A stretch of 51,344 nt of DNA, taken from NCBI GenBank assembly GCA_964518835.1, contig CAZFKU010000005.1:1-51344 (forward strand), given 5' to 3'. The stretch comes from AB-629-J13 sp964518835 (GTDB lineage Bacteria; Fidelibacterota; Marinisomatia; Marinisomatales; AB-629-J13). Made by a program: the position numbers and the translations under genes. The notes under the pieces are model-generated. The model saw only the letters and a list, made by a program, of their open reading frames with translations, was not told the DNA's origin and ran no database searches. This document shows, in pieces, positions 24,877-31,988 of the stretch. Position 1 is the first letter of the stretch. Each line of letters starts with the position of its first letter.

Positions 24877-25749
24877 ATGAATAAATTAAAGCGTTTTTCT
24901 CTATCCGTCTTAAAATTAGACAAAAATCATCCTGAGATTTTAGCTGTAACAAGCGGTAAGGGCGGTGTTGGTAAATCCAACATAAGTGTGAATTTAGCGT
25001 TGCTCATGGCTCGAATGAAAAAAAATGTACTGCTGGTGGATGCAGATATTCATTTGGGAAATGTGGATTTATTAATGGGAATCCGACCAAAATATTCCAT
25101 AGCAGATGTGATTTCAGGAAAAATAGAATTAAAAGATGTGATCACTAAAGGTCCGGGTGGGATTGATATTTTACCCGCAGGTTCCGCTGTAATTGAGATG
25201 TTGGAATTGAAGGAAAGGATGCTCCATAAATTAAATGATGCGTATGCACAATTTGAGCACAAATATGATACGGTAATAGTCGATACGGGGGCTGGAGTGC
25301 ATAATTCCGTTATGTCTTTTGTTTTCGGTGCAGACAAGATCATCCTGGTCGTAACACCGGATCCTGCTTCCATAGCAGATTCTTACGGTATGGTGAAAGT
25401 TATCCGAAATACAAATCCTGATGTTCCTATCATCATGATATCAAATATGGTAGATCATGAAGAGAATGGAGAATCCATGTTTAAAAAAATGAATTTAATG
25501 GTTCAAAGATTTTTAAATAGCTCTCTTCTTTATGGAGGGTCAATTGTCAAGGATAATCTAATTCAATACTCAGTCCAAAAACAAAAACCCATATCTTTAT
25601 TTTATCCTAATTCAGTTCCGGTGAATTCATTAAAGATGATTACCAGAAGACTATTGAAGATGCCCATTACTGATGTAAAAAAACGAGATAGTTTTTTTGA
25701 TCGTTTTATGAATTATAAAAATGTTGAGGTAGAAAAAGCGAATGGATAA
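24877..25749 (+). CDS. flhG: MinD-like ATPase FlhG (flagellar number regulator)
   Basis: P-loop ATPase of the MinD/ParA family that limits the number and places of flagella. It has 290 residues. A deviant Walker A GKGGVGKS is at 27-34, LLVDADIHLGNVDLLMG follows, then a conserved DTGAGVHNSVMSF block and VTPDPASIADSYGMVKVI. Such proteins usually start with a DQAxxLR motif that stimulates the FlhF GTPase. That motif is missing here, and flhF itself is missing from its usual place before this gene. The C-terminal region (LFYPNSVPVNSLKMITRRLL) suits membrane-targeting FlhG. It overlaps the next gene by eight bases. Confidence 0.93.
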   Translation: MNKLKRFSLSVLKLDKNHPEILAVTSGKGGVGKSNISVNLALLMARMKKNVLLVDADIHLGNVDLLMGIRPKYSIADVISGKIELKDVITKGPGGIDILPAGSAVIEMLELKERMLHKLNDAYAQFEHKYDTVIVDTGAGVHNSVMSFVFGADKIILVVTPDPASIADSYGMVKVIRNTNPDVPIIMISNMVDHEENGESMFKKMNLMVQRFLNSSLLYGGSIVKDNLIQYSVQKQKPISLFYPNSVPVNSLKMITRRLLKMPITDVKKRDSFFDRFMNYKNVEVEKANG

Positions 25750-25975
25750 ACTGGTTTATAAGATCGCATTAATTGTCGCATTGATCAGTTTTATTATTAA
25801 TCTTGTGATCAATATATCTATTTTTGAAGGATTAATTAGGAGCATCATAGTTTACATTGGTGTTTTATTTGTATTTTTTATAGTAGGAATATTAATGAAA
25901 TGGGGCATCCAAATCATGGCAACTGAAACAGAGCCTCAACCTGATGAAGACCAGAATCTGGAAAAAAGCACCTAA
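25742..25975 (+). CDS. Small two-helix membrane protein, flagellar cluster
   Basis: A 77-residue protein with two hydrophobic helices, about 6-30 (YKIALIVALISFIINLVINI) and 35-58 (IRSIIVYIGVLFVFFIVGIL), and an acidic cytoplasm-like tail (ETEPQPDEDQNLEKST). No known family is recognised. It starts within the end of flhG and ends six bases before the sigma-28 gene, so all three are likely co-translated. Small membrane proteins occur at this spot (between flhG and fliA) in other flagellar clusters, but their role is unknown to me. Confidence 0.7.
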   Translation: MDKLVYKIALIVALISFIINLVINISIFEGLIRSIIVYIGVLFVFFIVGILMKWGIQIMATETEPQPDEDQNLEKST

Positions 25976-25981
25976 AATATT

Positions 25982-26758
25982 ATGATTCAGGAACAGAAAA
26001 AATTGGATGGTGAAGCTCTAGTCAGAGAATACTGTATAACAGGGAATGAGTTGATTAAGGATCAGGCGGTTAGAGCTTTTTTACCTTTAGTAAAACATAT
26101 TGTAGGCAGAATTAATATAGGATCCTATATAAGCCTTCAGAAAGATGATTTGTATCAATTTGGTGTTGTCGGTTTGTTATTTGCCCTTGGCAGGTTTGAT
26201 CCTGAAAATGGGACTGCATTCAAGACTTATGCCTACCGCAGGATACATGGCGAGATCATCGATGCACTGAGACGAAATGGGGTGTTATCCAGGGACCAAA
26301 TGCAAAAATTATCAAAAGTAAATGGCGCTAAGGAAAAACTTTCAAAGCAGTTGGATCGTGAGCCGAATGTACTGGAAATTCAAAAAGAAACGGGTTTAAC
26401 CCAAAAGGAGATAAGCAAGATATTATCTGTATCTCAACTTAGCTTAACAGTTTCCCTTGATGAATCCTTTTCCACCGATGAAGGTGAAGTCATGACACGG
26501 ATGGAAATTATGGAAGATAAAAACCAGATATCACCGGAAGAAGAACTGGATAAAAAAGGAATACGAAATGAATTGAAAGGACATATCCAGGAATTATCAG
26601 AAAGAGAGCGTCTAATTCTGGCTTTGTATTATTATGAAAATTTGACTCTTGCAGATATTGGAACCGTTTTAAATCTTTCCGAAGGACGGGTCAGCCAGAT
26701 ACTGAGCCAAGTTCACACTGAATTACGGCAGAAATTGAGGAAAAAGTCACATGTCTGA
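25982..26758 (+). CDS. fliA: RNA polymerase sigma factor for flagellar genes (sigma-28, FliA)
   Basis: Directs transcription of late flagellar genes. It has 258 residues. Region 2 covers about 22-100 (LPLVKHIVGRINIG; DLYQFGVVGLLFALGRFDPENGTAFKTYAYRRIHGEIIDALRRNG), region 3 about 115-155 (LDREPNVLEIQKETGLTQKEI) and region 4 about 205-255, with the helix-turn-helix TLADIGTVLNLSEGRVSQIL. The FlgM-like anti-sigma gene lies at 1623-2123. Its likely target sequence is seen upstream of that gene. It overlaps the next small gene by eight bases. Confidence 0.97.
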   Translation: MIQEQKKLDGEALVREYCITGNELIKDQAVRAFLPLVKHIVGRINIGSYISLQKDDLYQFGVVGLLFALGRFDPENGTAFKTYAYRRIHGEIIDALRRNGVLSRDQMQKLSKVNGAKEKLSKQLDREPNVLEIQKETGLTQKEISKILSVSQLSLTVSLDESFSTDEGEVMTRMEIMEDKNQISPEEELDKKGIRNELKGHIQELSERERLILALYYYENLTLADIGTVLNLSEGRVSQILSQVHTELRQKLRKKSHV

Positions 26759-27008
26759 TGATCCAATACGAAATATCGGTTTAACTCAACCTGAAACAAT
26801 TCATCAGATAGAGCACACGACGGATAAACCTATGAAAAGGGAAAGGAAGAAAAAAAAATACAACCCAAAAAGGGAAAAAGATTCTGTTGAATTAAATTCA
26901 CCGGTTCAGACAGATTCCGAGACTGCCGAAGATGAAATACAAAAAAAAGACGATCTGATTGAAGAAGAGGAAAACAAAAGAATATCCGTGGATATTCTTG
27001 TAAAATGA
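26751..27008 (+). CDS. Small highly charged protein downstream of fliA, function unknown
   Basis: An 85-residue, mostly disordered-looking protein: a basic middle (KPMKRERKKKKYNPKREKD), DSVELNSPVQT, then an acidic end (DEIQKKDDLIEEEENKRISVDILVK). The DSVELNS piece resembles the D-x-V-E-I-S segment seen in FlgM-like proteins (compare DRVEISS at residues 51-57 of the protein at 1623), but no helical sigma-binding unit follows. Overlap with the fliA stop supports real, coupled translation. A sigma-28 modulator is possible but unproven. Confidence 0.6.
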   Translation: MSDDPIRNIGLTQPETIHQIEHTTDKPMKRERKKKKYNPKREKDSVELNSPVQTDSETAEDEIQKKDDLIEEEENKRISVDILVK

Positions 27009-27179
27009 CAGAAAATATTCTGCTCAAATAAATCAATAATCTCCACAAATTAAAGCATAATTACAATGGATAAGATTGATCCTGTTTCATTATTTACCCT
27101 AATTCCTTATCCTCCTTCTTAAATATATTTGTTGAAATTTTAAATGTAAATTCAATTCAATAAATTAAATTATTAAATA

Positions 27180-27470
27180 ATGACATTCACCGTTGATTAT
27201 AAAACTAAAGGAGGGCTGGAAAAATTATTTCGCCGATTAAAAAAAGGGCAGATTCTCAAAGGAAGAATAATTGACTGTATAGAACCCAATGGATATTTAC
27301 TCAGGATAAGAGGATTTAATATTATAACCCAGTCTAACGGGACATTTGAAAAATTTGAGGAAATTTCATTAAAGGTTAGGGAAGTAGATTCACATTTAGT
27401 ATTAGATTTTATACCCAAAAAAAATAGAAATAGAAAGTCCAATGGTCTTAATTCAGACATAATTGTATGA
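27180..27470 (+). CDS. Small beta-rich protein, function unknown
   Basis: A 96-residue protein. The core from about 22 to 75 (GQILKGRIIDCIEPNGYLLR..FNIITQSNGTFEKFEEISLKVREVDSHLVLDF) has the alternating pattern of a small beta-barrel. It resembles a domain found in some FliK-like and other flagellar proteins (G-x-V-x-G-x-V...L-x-I...L...V...V-x-L). The basic tail is probably flexible. It starts 171 bases after the preceding gene, in a stretch with no clear promoter, and its stop overlaps the next kinase start (ATGA). Family assignment is only by fold-like pattern. Confidence 0.65.
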   Translation: MTFTVDYKTKGGLEKLFRRLKKGQILKGRIIDCIEPNGYLLRIRGFNIITQSNGTFEKFEEISLKVREVDSHLVLDFIPKKNRNRKSNGLNSDIIV

Positions 27471-28660
27471 CACCAACTAAAAAAGAACAGAATCCAAATT
27501 TATCTCTCACCAAAGATTATGCTACTACGGTGATGATACTGGAGCACCTCCCGGACGCAATTTTTATATTAGATTCACTCGGTGTGATTCAATACGTCAA
27601 CAAAAGTGCGCTTGACCTGTTACAAACATCTTTTCAGAAATTAAAAGGAAATTTGATCGATGATGTATTTTCGAAAAGCTTAAATACAGAAGGAAAAGAA
27701 TCATTAGAAAAACAAATCCGCAATGGGAAAATTCAAAACCTCGATACACATTTACTCTTTGAAGGGGTATCTGTACCGGTTTATGCAAGTTTTAAAGTCG
27801 TGGAAAATAATAAAGGAGATAGTGATTTCATCATTGTCAGTGCAAAAAATGCAACATTTCAGAAAGCACTAGAAAAAGAATTAAAACATCAGCAAATCCT
27901 CACTATTTCCAGGGATAGGATCCGTGCATTAGGAGAATTATCGGTGGGATTAGTTCATAATATCAGCCAACCCCTCACAACTTTAGAAATGCGTCTTGAA
28001 TTGATAAAAGCACAGTTGGAAAAAGCAAATGGAGAAATTGGCAAGGAAAGTTTTGAAGAAATAGAACATTTAATTTCCCAGATCAACAATAATATTCAAG
28101 TTATCCGGCTTTTTGCAAATCAAACTGAAGATGAAAGTATCGGGATGATTAATATAGCCCAGGCGATTCGAAATGCACATAAACTTGTTGAATATGAACT
28201 ATTAAAAAGAAAAATAGATGTATCTATTGAGTTCAGCGATGATCTTCCTTTTATCGTAGGGAATGCTCTACTGTTGGAACAGGTATTTGTGAATCTCATT
28301 ATTAATGCACGGGACAGTATTCATGAGAAAACAAAAGAAAAAACGTCTCAAATTAAAATTCGCACGGAGATCATAGATAAAAAATGGATCGAGATCTATA
28401 TTATTGATAACGGTAAAGGTATTAATAAGGAAGTTGAGAAAAAGGTATTTGATCCTTTTTTCACAACGAAAGATACTTTTGATAATCCCGGATTGGGTTT
28501 GACGATTTCATACGAGATAATCAGTTCAATGGGTGGGGATATTTTTCTGAATAATTCCTGGAAAAATTCTGAAACTTGTTTTGTGGTTCGAATACCGATT
28601 GAACAGGATAATGAAAGAGATCAATTAGCTAATCTGATTGAAATATTGCACACTGAATAG
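27467..28660 (+). CDS. PAS-domain sensor histidine kinase
   Basis: A 397-residue soluble kinase. The PAS domain covers about 22-130 (EHLPDAIFILDSLGVIQYVNKSAL). The HisKA H-box is ELSVGLVHNISQPLTTLEM with His164, where the common HE pair reads HN. The ATP-binding domain has the N box (EQVFVNLIINARDSI, Asn280), G1 DNGKG (314-318), F box DPFFTTK (329-335) and G2 PGLGLTIS (341-348). No membrane segment is seen. It is followed 12 bases later by a GAF protein that looks like a degenerate kinase. No receiver is fused or adjacent. It may feed the same NtrC-type regulator as the kinase at 2196-3149. Confidence 0.88.
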   Translation: MTPTKKEQNPNLSLTKDYATTVMILEHLPDAIFILDSLGVIQYVNKSALDLLQTSFQKLKGNLIDDVFSKSLNTEGKESLEKQIRNGKIQNLDTHLLFEGVSVPVYASFKVVENNKGDSDFIIVSAKNATFQKALEKELKHQQILTISRDRIRALGELSVGLVHNISQPLTTLEMRLELIKAQLEKANGEIGKESFEEIEHLISQINNNIQVIRLFANQTEDESIGMINIAQAIRNAHKLVEYELLKRKIDVSIEFSDDLPFIVGNALLLEQVFVNLIINARDSIHEKTKEKTSQIKIRTEIIDKKWIEIYIIDNGKGINKEVEKKVFDPFFTTKDTFDNPGLGLTISYEIISSMGGDIFLNNSWKNSETCFVVRIPIEQDNERDQLANLIEILHTE

Positions 28661-28672
28661 GAAAATCGGCTG

Positions 28673-29437
28673 ATGAAAATCGGAAAAATGTTTTCGGAAT
28701 TAATTGGTTTAATGCAAAATGATATTCCATCTGAAAAAATATATTCTGAAATATTCAAGACAATCACCAAGATCATTTCATACCAATCTGCTACATTATT
28801 TGTTTATAATGAGAAAAAAAAATCGTTGGATCAGGAATTTCAGGATGGTCCAGATGTCGTAGATTTGATTACAGAATTTGATTTTGGTGGAGGTACCGGT
28901 CTTTCTGGTTGGGTTATTAAACAGAAAAAGCCTGTTATTGTTTCAGGTTTACCTCATGTACAAATTCAAAGGAAAACACAGTTTAAATCATTTGCTTCCC
29001 TTCCGCTGTGGGTCGAAAAACGATTGATTGGAGTCCTGAATTTAGGACATTCAGATAAAGGCAAATATTCGAAAGATGACATGAAAATATTTAAATCCCT
29101 TGCCGGGGAAATATCACTGATTTTTGAACACCTTTTAATACGTAAAAAACTTGCAGCCTTAGAAGGAGAATTAAATAATCTGGAATCGGAATTAACGCAC
29201 CGGGAAAAAGAATTAACCGAATTAAAGGGCTCCGCAGCAATTGGTGAAGTTGTATTAAAAATAAAAAATGAAATTCAAAAACCCCTGTCTTCCATTCTCG
29301 GATTAGCTGAAATACTTGAATTATCAATTCATACTCTATCGCCGAAACGAGTCAAGGAAACACTCCATGCATTAATAATGGAATCTAAAAGAATGGAGAA
29401 AATCATCAATAGGGTTGAGGATAATCCATTAAAATAA
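28673..29437 (+). CDS. GAF-domain protein ending in a degenerate HisKA domain (pseudokinase)
   Basis: A 254-residue protein. The GAF domain covers about 20-152 (IISYQSATLFVYNEKKKSLD; GGGTGLSGWVIKQKKPVIVS; SFASLPLWVEKRLIGVLNLG). A coiled coil follows at about 155-186, then a HisKA-like helical pair: GEVVLKIKNEIQKPLSSILG, where canonical kinases read ...HEINNPLSSILG. Asn199 replaces the phosphoacceptor histidine and no ATP-binding domain follows. The frame is intact and no frameshifted remnant is seen, so this looks like a stable design. Its position 12 bases after a full kinase suggests it dimerises with or regulates that kinase. It is the last gene before the structured non-coding region. Confidence 0.82.
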   Translation: MKIGKMFSELIGLMQNDIPSEKIYSEIFKTITKIISYQSATLFVYNEKKKSLDQEFQDGPDVVDLITEFDFGGGTGLSGWVIKQKKPVIVSGLPHVQIQRKTQFKSFASLPLWVEKRLIGVLNLGHSDKGKYSKDDMKIFKSLAGEISLIFEHLLIRKKLAALEGELNNLESELTHREKELTELKGSAAIGEVVLKIKNEIQKPLSSILGLAEILELSIHTLSPKRVKETLHALIMESKRMEKIINRVEDNPLK

Positions 29438-29453
29438 ATTAACCGATAATACA

Positions 29454-29503
29454 AGACAATCATCCACGATTGTCTGAATCAAGCAAGATGCTTGACTTTC
29501 TTT
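29454..29503 (+). terminator. Tandem hairpins after the GAF gene, possible terminator
   Basis: The first stem is AGACAATC / GATTGTCT (29454-29475, 8 bp, 6-base loop). The second is TCAAGCA / TGCTTGA (29479-29495, 7 bp, 3-base loop), followed by CTTTCTTT. The second hairpin with its pyrimidine tract has the form of a weak intrinsic terminator. The pair lies 17 bases after the stop at 29437. Confidence 0.5.
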
Positions 29504-29719
29504 AACATTTCCATTTTCGTTTTTTCCAATCTAGTCAATTCAGATGAAAAGTGGTAATTACGAAATTTTCTGAAAAGGAAAATTCTTCCTTTAATAGTTC
29601 CTAATCTTCCTATTCATAAGGATAAAATGGATATATTCTATCAAAAATAATATATTGTTAAATCAATAATATTAGAATATATACGAAATAGTTGACTTCC
29701 TACTTAAATTATTTTTTGT
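29504..29719. other. Non-coding, inverted-repeat-rich intergenic region before flgF
   Basis: No gene is seen in the 327 bases from 29438 to 29764. Besides the tandem hairpins, it holds AAAGGAA / TTCCTTT (29574-29592, 5-base loop) and a long interrupted inverted repeat with outer arms ATATTCTA (29633-29640) and TAGAATAT (29673-29680) and an inner ATTG/CAAT pairing. The last pair ends about 40 bp before the -24 box of the flgF promoter, so it could be an activator site. On the minus strand, 29590-29615 reads as three GGA motifs spaced about 10 bases apart. A small RNA is possible but not shown. Confidence 0.45.
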
Positions 29720-29735
29720 TTGGCATTGCAGTTGT
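29720..29735 (+). promoter_or_regulatory. Sigma-54 promoter of the flgF operon
   Basis: TTGGCAT at 29720-29726 and TTGT at 29732-29735 with a 5-base spacer match TGGCAC-N5-TTGC at all but one base in each box, and the essential GG and G are kept. Predicted start near 29747, about 18 bases before the flgF ATG. Together with the flgB promoter this gives two sigma-54 start points in the cluster. Confidence 0.65.
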
Positions 29736-29764
29736 CTTTTTTGAATTGACATCGAAGAATAATA

Positions 29765-30478
29765 ATGAAAATTAATCTTGAAAGACTCAAACATGCCATG
29801 GCAGCAGAAACATTTAAAAATGATTTAGTCTCTAATAACATGGCAAATATCAACACGACAGGTTATAAGCGGGATGTCATGTTCATGGATTTGCTGGATA
29901 ATTTCGACACCAATTATGACAACAAAAATGTTCTGACTGAATTCACACAAGGAACCATGAAAGAAACAGGAAATCCCTTGGATGTTGCCCTTTCAGGAAA
30001 AGGGTTTTTTGTAGTCGAAAATAATGGAAAAGAATATTATACAAGAGATGGTCATTTCACAGTTGACAGGGATGGGTTATTGGTTAATTCTGAAGGATTT
30101 AATGTCATGGGGCAGGGGGGACTAATTAATGTCTCATTGGATGGAGCAAAAACCGGTGATTTCTCAATTAGTAAATTGGGTGAGATTTTTGTAAATGATG
30201 AATATATCGATATGTTAAAAATCGTTGATTTTGAAGACTATTCACAATTAAACAAAGAAGGTGTTAATCTATTTTCACCTAAGGATAATGTAAAACCTTA
30301 TGAACCAGAAATGTTTCTGGTGCTGCAAAGACATTTAGAAGGTTCCAATGTGAATTCCGTAAATGAAATGGTTGAATTGATAAGTTTACAGAGAAATTTT
30401 GAAAGTACACAGAAAGCCGTAAGGACTTTGGACGAAGCCTTGGGGAAAGCGGCAAATGATATTGGGCGTTACAGATAA
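29765..30478 (+). CDS. flgF: Flagellar proximal rod protein FlgF
   Basis: Rod subunit, exported and placed between FlgB/C and the distal rod. It has 237 residues. The N-terminal rod motif is AAETFKNDLVSNNMANINTTGYKR. The hook/rod domain includes TGNPLDVALSGKGFFVVENNGKEYYTRDG. The C-terminal helix is LEGSNVNSVNEMVELISLQRNFESTQKAVRTLDE. It is shorter than FlgG and starts ...KINLERLKHAM, as expected for FlgF rather than a second FlgG. First gene behind a sigma-54 promoter; flgG follows after 25 bases. Confidence 0.92.
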   Translation: MKINLERLKHAMAAETFKNDLVSNNMANINTTGYKRDVMFMDLLDNFDTNYDNKNVLTEFTQGTMKETGNPLDVALSGKGFFVVENNGKEYYTRDGHFTVDRDGLLVNSEGFNVMGQGGLINVSLDGAKTGDFSISKLGEIFVNDEYIDMLKIVDFEDYSQLNKEGVNLFSPKDNVKPYEPEMFLVLQRHLEGSNVNSVNEMVELISLQRNFESTQKAVRTLDEALGKAANDIGRYR

Positions 30479-30503
30479 ACTAAATAAAGAGGAGTTTTAG
30501 AAT

Positions 30504-31292
30504 ATGTTAAGATCGTTAAGAACGGCTGCCTTGGGAATGACAGCACAACAATTAAATGTAGATACTATTGCCCATAATTTGGCAAATGTAAATACAACGG
30601 GTTATAAGAAAAGTACCGTAGAATTTCAGGACCTTCTTTATGATAATATTGAATCCGGAGATGCAAGCAGTCAGGATGGATTGGAAAAACCGGGAGAAAT
30701 TCAGGTTGGTTTAGGGAATAAACCAATTTCAACTTACAAGTCTTTTTCCCAGGGAAATATCACTGAAACGGGAAATTCTCTTGATGTAGCTATAAACGGC
30801 AAAGGTTTTTTCCAGATTACACAACCTGATGGATCTTATGTTTATTCCCGTGATGGAGCATTCAGAATCAATTCACAGGGAAATATCGTTACAGCAGCAG
30901 GATTGCGGGTGTACCCCGAAACATCGCTTCCTGAAGGTGTCACCAGTATAAAAATTAGTCAGGATGGTGTGTTATCGGTTTTAATTGACGGTCAGGTAGA
31001 ACCGGAAGAAATGGGGCAATTTGAATTAGCGACATTTATGAATCCAGCGGGATTGAAAGCAATAGGCGGAAATTTGTTTGAACAAACCGAAGCATCCGGA
31101 GAACCAGCCTACGGTTCACCCGGAGATGAAGGATTCGGTGTATGTGTCCAGGGATATTTGGAAAAATCCAATGTGGATGTTGTTGAGGAAATGGTGAATC
31201 TGATCGTATCCCAAAGGTCTTACGAAATAAACTCGAAAGCAGTCAAAACAGCGGATGAACTATTACAAATGACCAACAGCCTTAAACGTTAG
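30504..31292 (+). CDS. flgG: Flagellar distal rod protein FlgG
   Basis: Distal rod subunit. It has 262 residues, the family's normal length. MLRSLRTAALGMTAQQLNVDTIAHNLANVNTTGYKKS is nearly the consensus N-terminus. The inner part has TGNSLDVAINGKGFFQITQPDG, and the C-terminus GYLEKSNVDVVEEMVNLIVSQRSYEINSKAVKTADEL. GAGGAG lies upstream of the ATG. One base separates it from flgA. Confidence 0.98.
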   Translation: MLRSLRTAALGMTAQQLNVDTIAHNLANVNTTGYKKSTVEFQDLLYDNIESGDASSQDGLEKPGEIQVGLGNKPISTYKSFSQGNITETGNSLDVAINGKGFFQITQPDGSYVYSRDGAFRINSQGNIVTAAGLRVYPETSLPEGVTSIKISQDGVLSVLIDGQVEPEEMGQFELATFMNPAGLKAIGGNLFEQTEASGEPAYGSPGDEGFGVCVQGYLEKSNVDVVEEMVNLIVSQRSYEINSKAVKTADELLQMTNSLKR

Positions 31293-31293
31293 A

Positions 31294-31974
31294 ATGCCCA
31301 TCCATCGAAAATTTATTAGTTTAGTATTTGTCCTGACAGGTTTTATATGTTCACAAAACTTGAACGGATTTCAATCTGTTTCTCATATGGTTAAATTATA
31401 TTATGCTAAAAATTTAAAAATTTTTCCACAAGATCTCACACTGAAATTCATACATTTGCCGAAAATTGATTACGATGATCAGTTTTCTGTGATCCCGGAG
31501 AAAAAGAATAAATTGGGACATCAAACCATTTGGCTTGAAGAAGAAATTACCGGAAAATCCTATCCACTGACGTTGGAGGTATCAGCACAAATTCCGGTTT
31601 TAGTAGCCAACGAAACTATTCCCCGTAAAAAAGAACTTGAATCGAAAATGTTCACAAAGCAATCCTTTTTTATAAACCGTGATTTAAACCGTTATATTCT
31701 GGACATTAGAGAAATTGAGGGAACCATGGCAACTCAGGTCATCAAAAAAGGAAAAGCTCTTACATATTCCATGTTGAAAAATCGACCGGATGTTCACAAA
31801 GGAGACATTGTAGGTGTTGAATTGATATCCGGAAATTTAATTGTTGAGACCAAAGGTATCATTAAAAAGGACGGATATCTTGGCCGTAGAGCGGAAGTGA
31901 TCCTGGATAGAACAGGGAAAAAAGTTTTCGGGGAGATTATGAGTGCAAATTTGGTGAGAGTGGAATTGAATTAA
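31294..31974 (+). CDS. flgA: Flagellar P-ring assembly chaperone FlgA
   Basis: Periplasmic chaperone for FlgI. It has 226 residues. The N-terminus has a signal-peptide form (basic PIHRK, then FISLVFVLTGFICSQ). The C-terminal SAF-like part fits FlgA: IPRKKELESKMFTKQ, RYILDIREIEGTMATQVIKKGKALTYSMLKNRPDVHKGDIVGVELISGNLIVETKG, GYLGRRAEVILDRTGKKVFGEIMSANLVRV. It starts one base after flgG and is followed by flgH and flgI, matching its role in ring building. Confidence 0.92.
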   Translation: MPIHRKFISLVFVLTGFICSQNLNGFQSVSHMVKLYYAKNLKIFPQDLTLKFIHLPKIDYDDQFSVIPEKKNKLGHQTIWLEEEITGKSYPLTLEVSAQIPVLVANETIPRKKELESKMFTKQSFFINRDLNRYILDIREIEGTMATQVIKKGKALTYSMLKNRPDVHKGDIVGVELISGNLIVETKGIIKKDGYLGRRAEVILDRTGKKVFGEIMSANLVRVELN

Positions 31975-31988
31975 ACAAGGCATTTCAC

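Noticed and set aside
24812..24877. 21-codon frame just before flhG, overlapping its start (TAATG)
   Set aside because: No ribosome site, polar low-information sequence; kept only as part of the flhF-absence finding, not as a gene.
29422..29449. Possible sigma-28 promoter (TAAT, 16-base spacer, ACCGATAA) at the end of the GAF gene
   Set aside because: The -10 box is good but the -35 and spacing are not, and transcription would run straight into the tandem hairpins.
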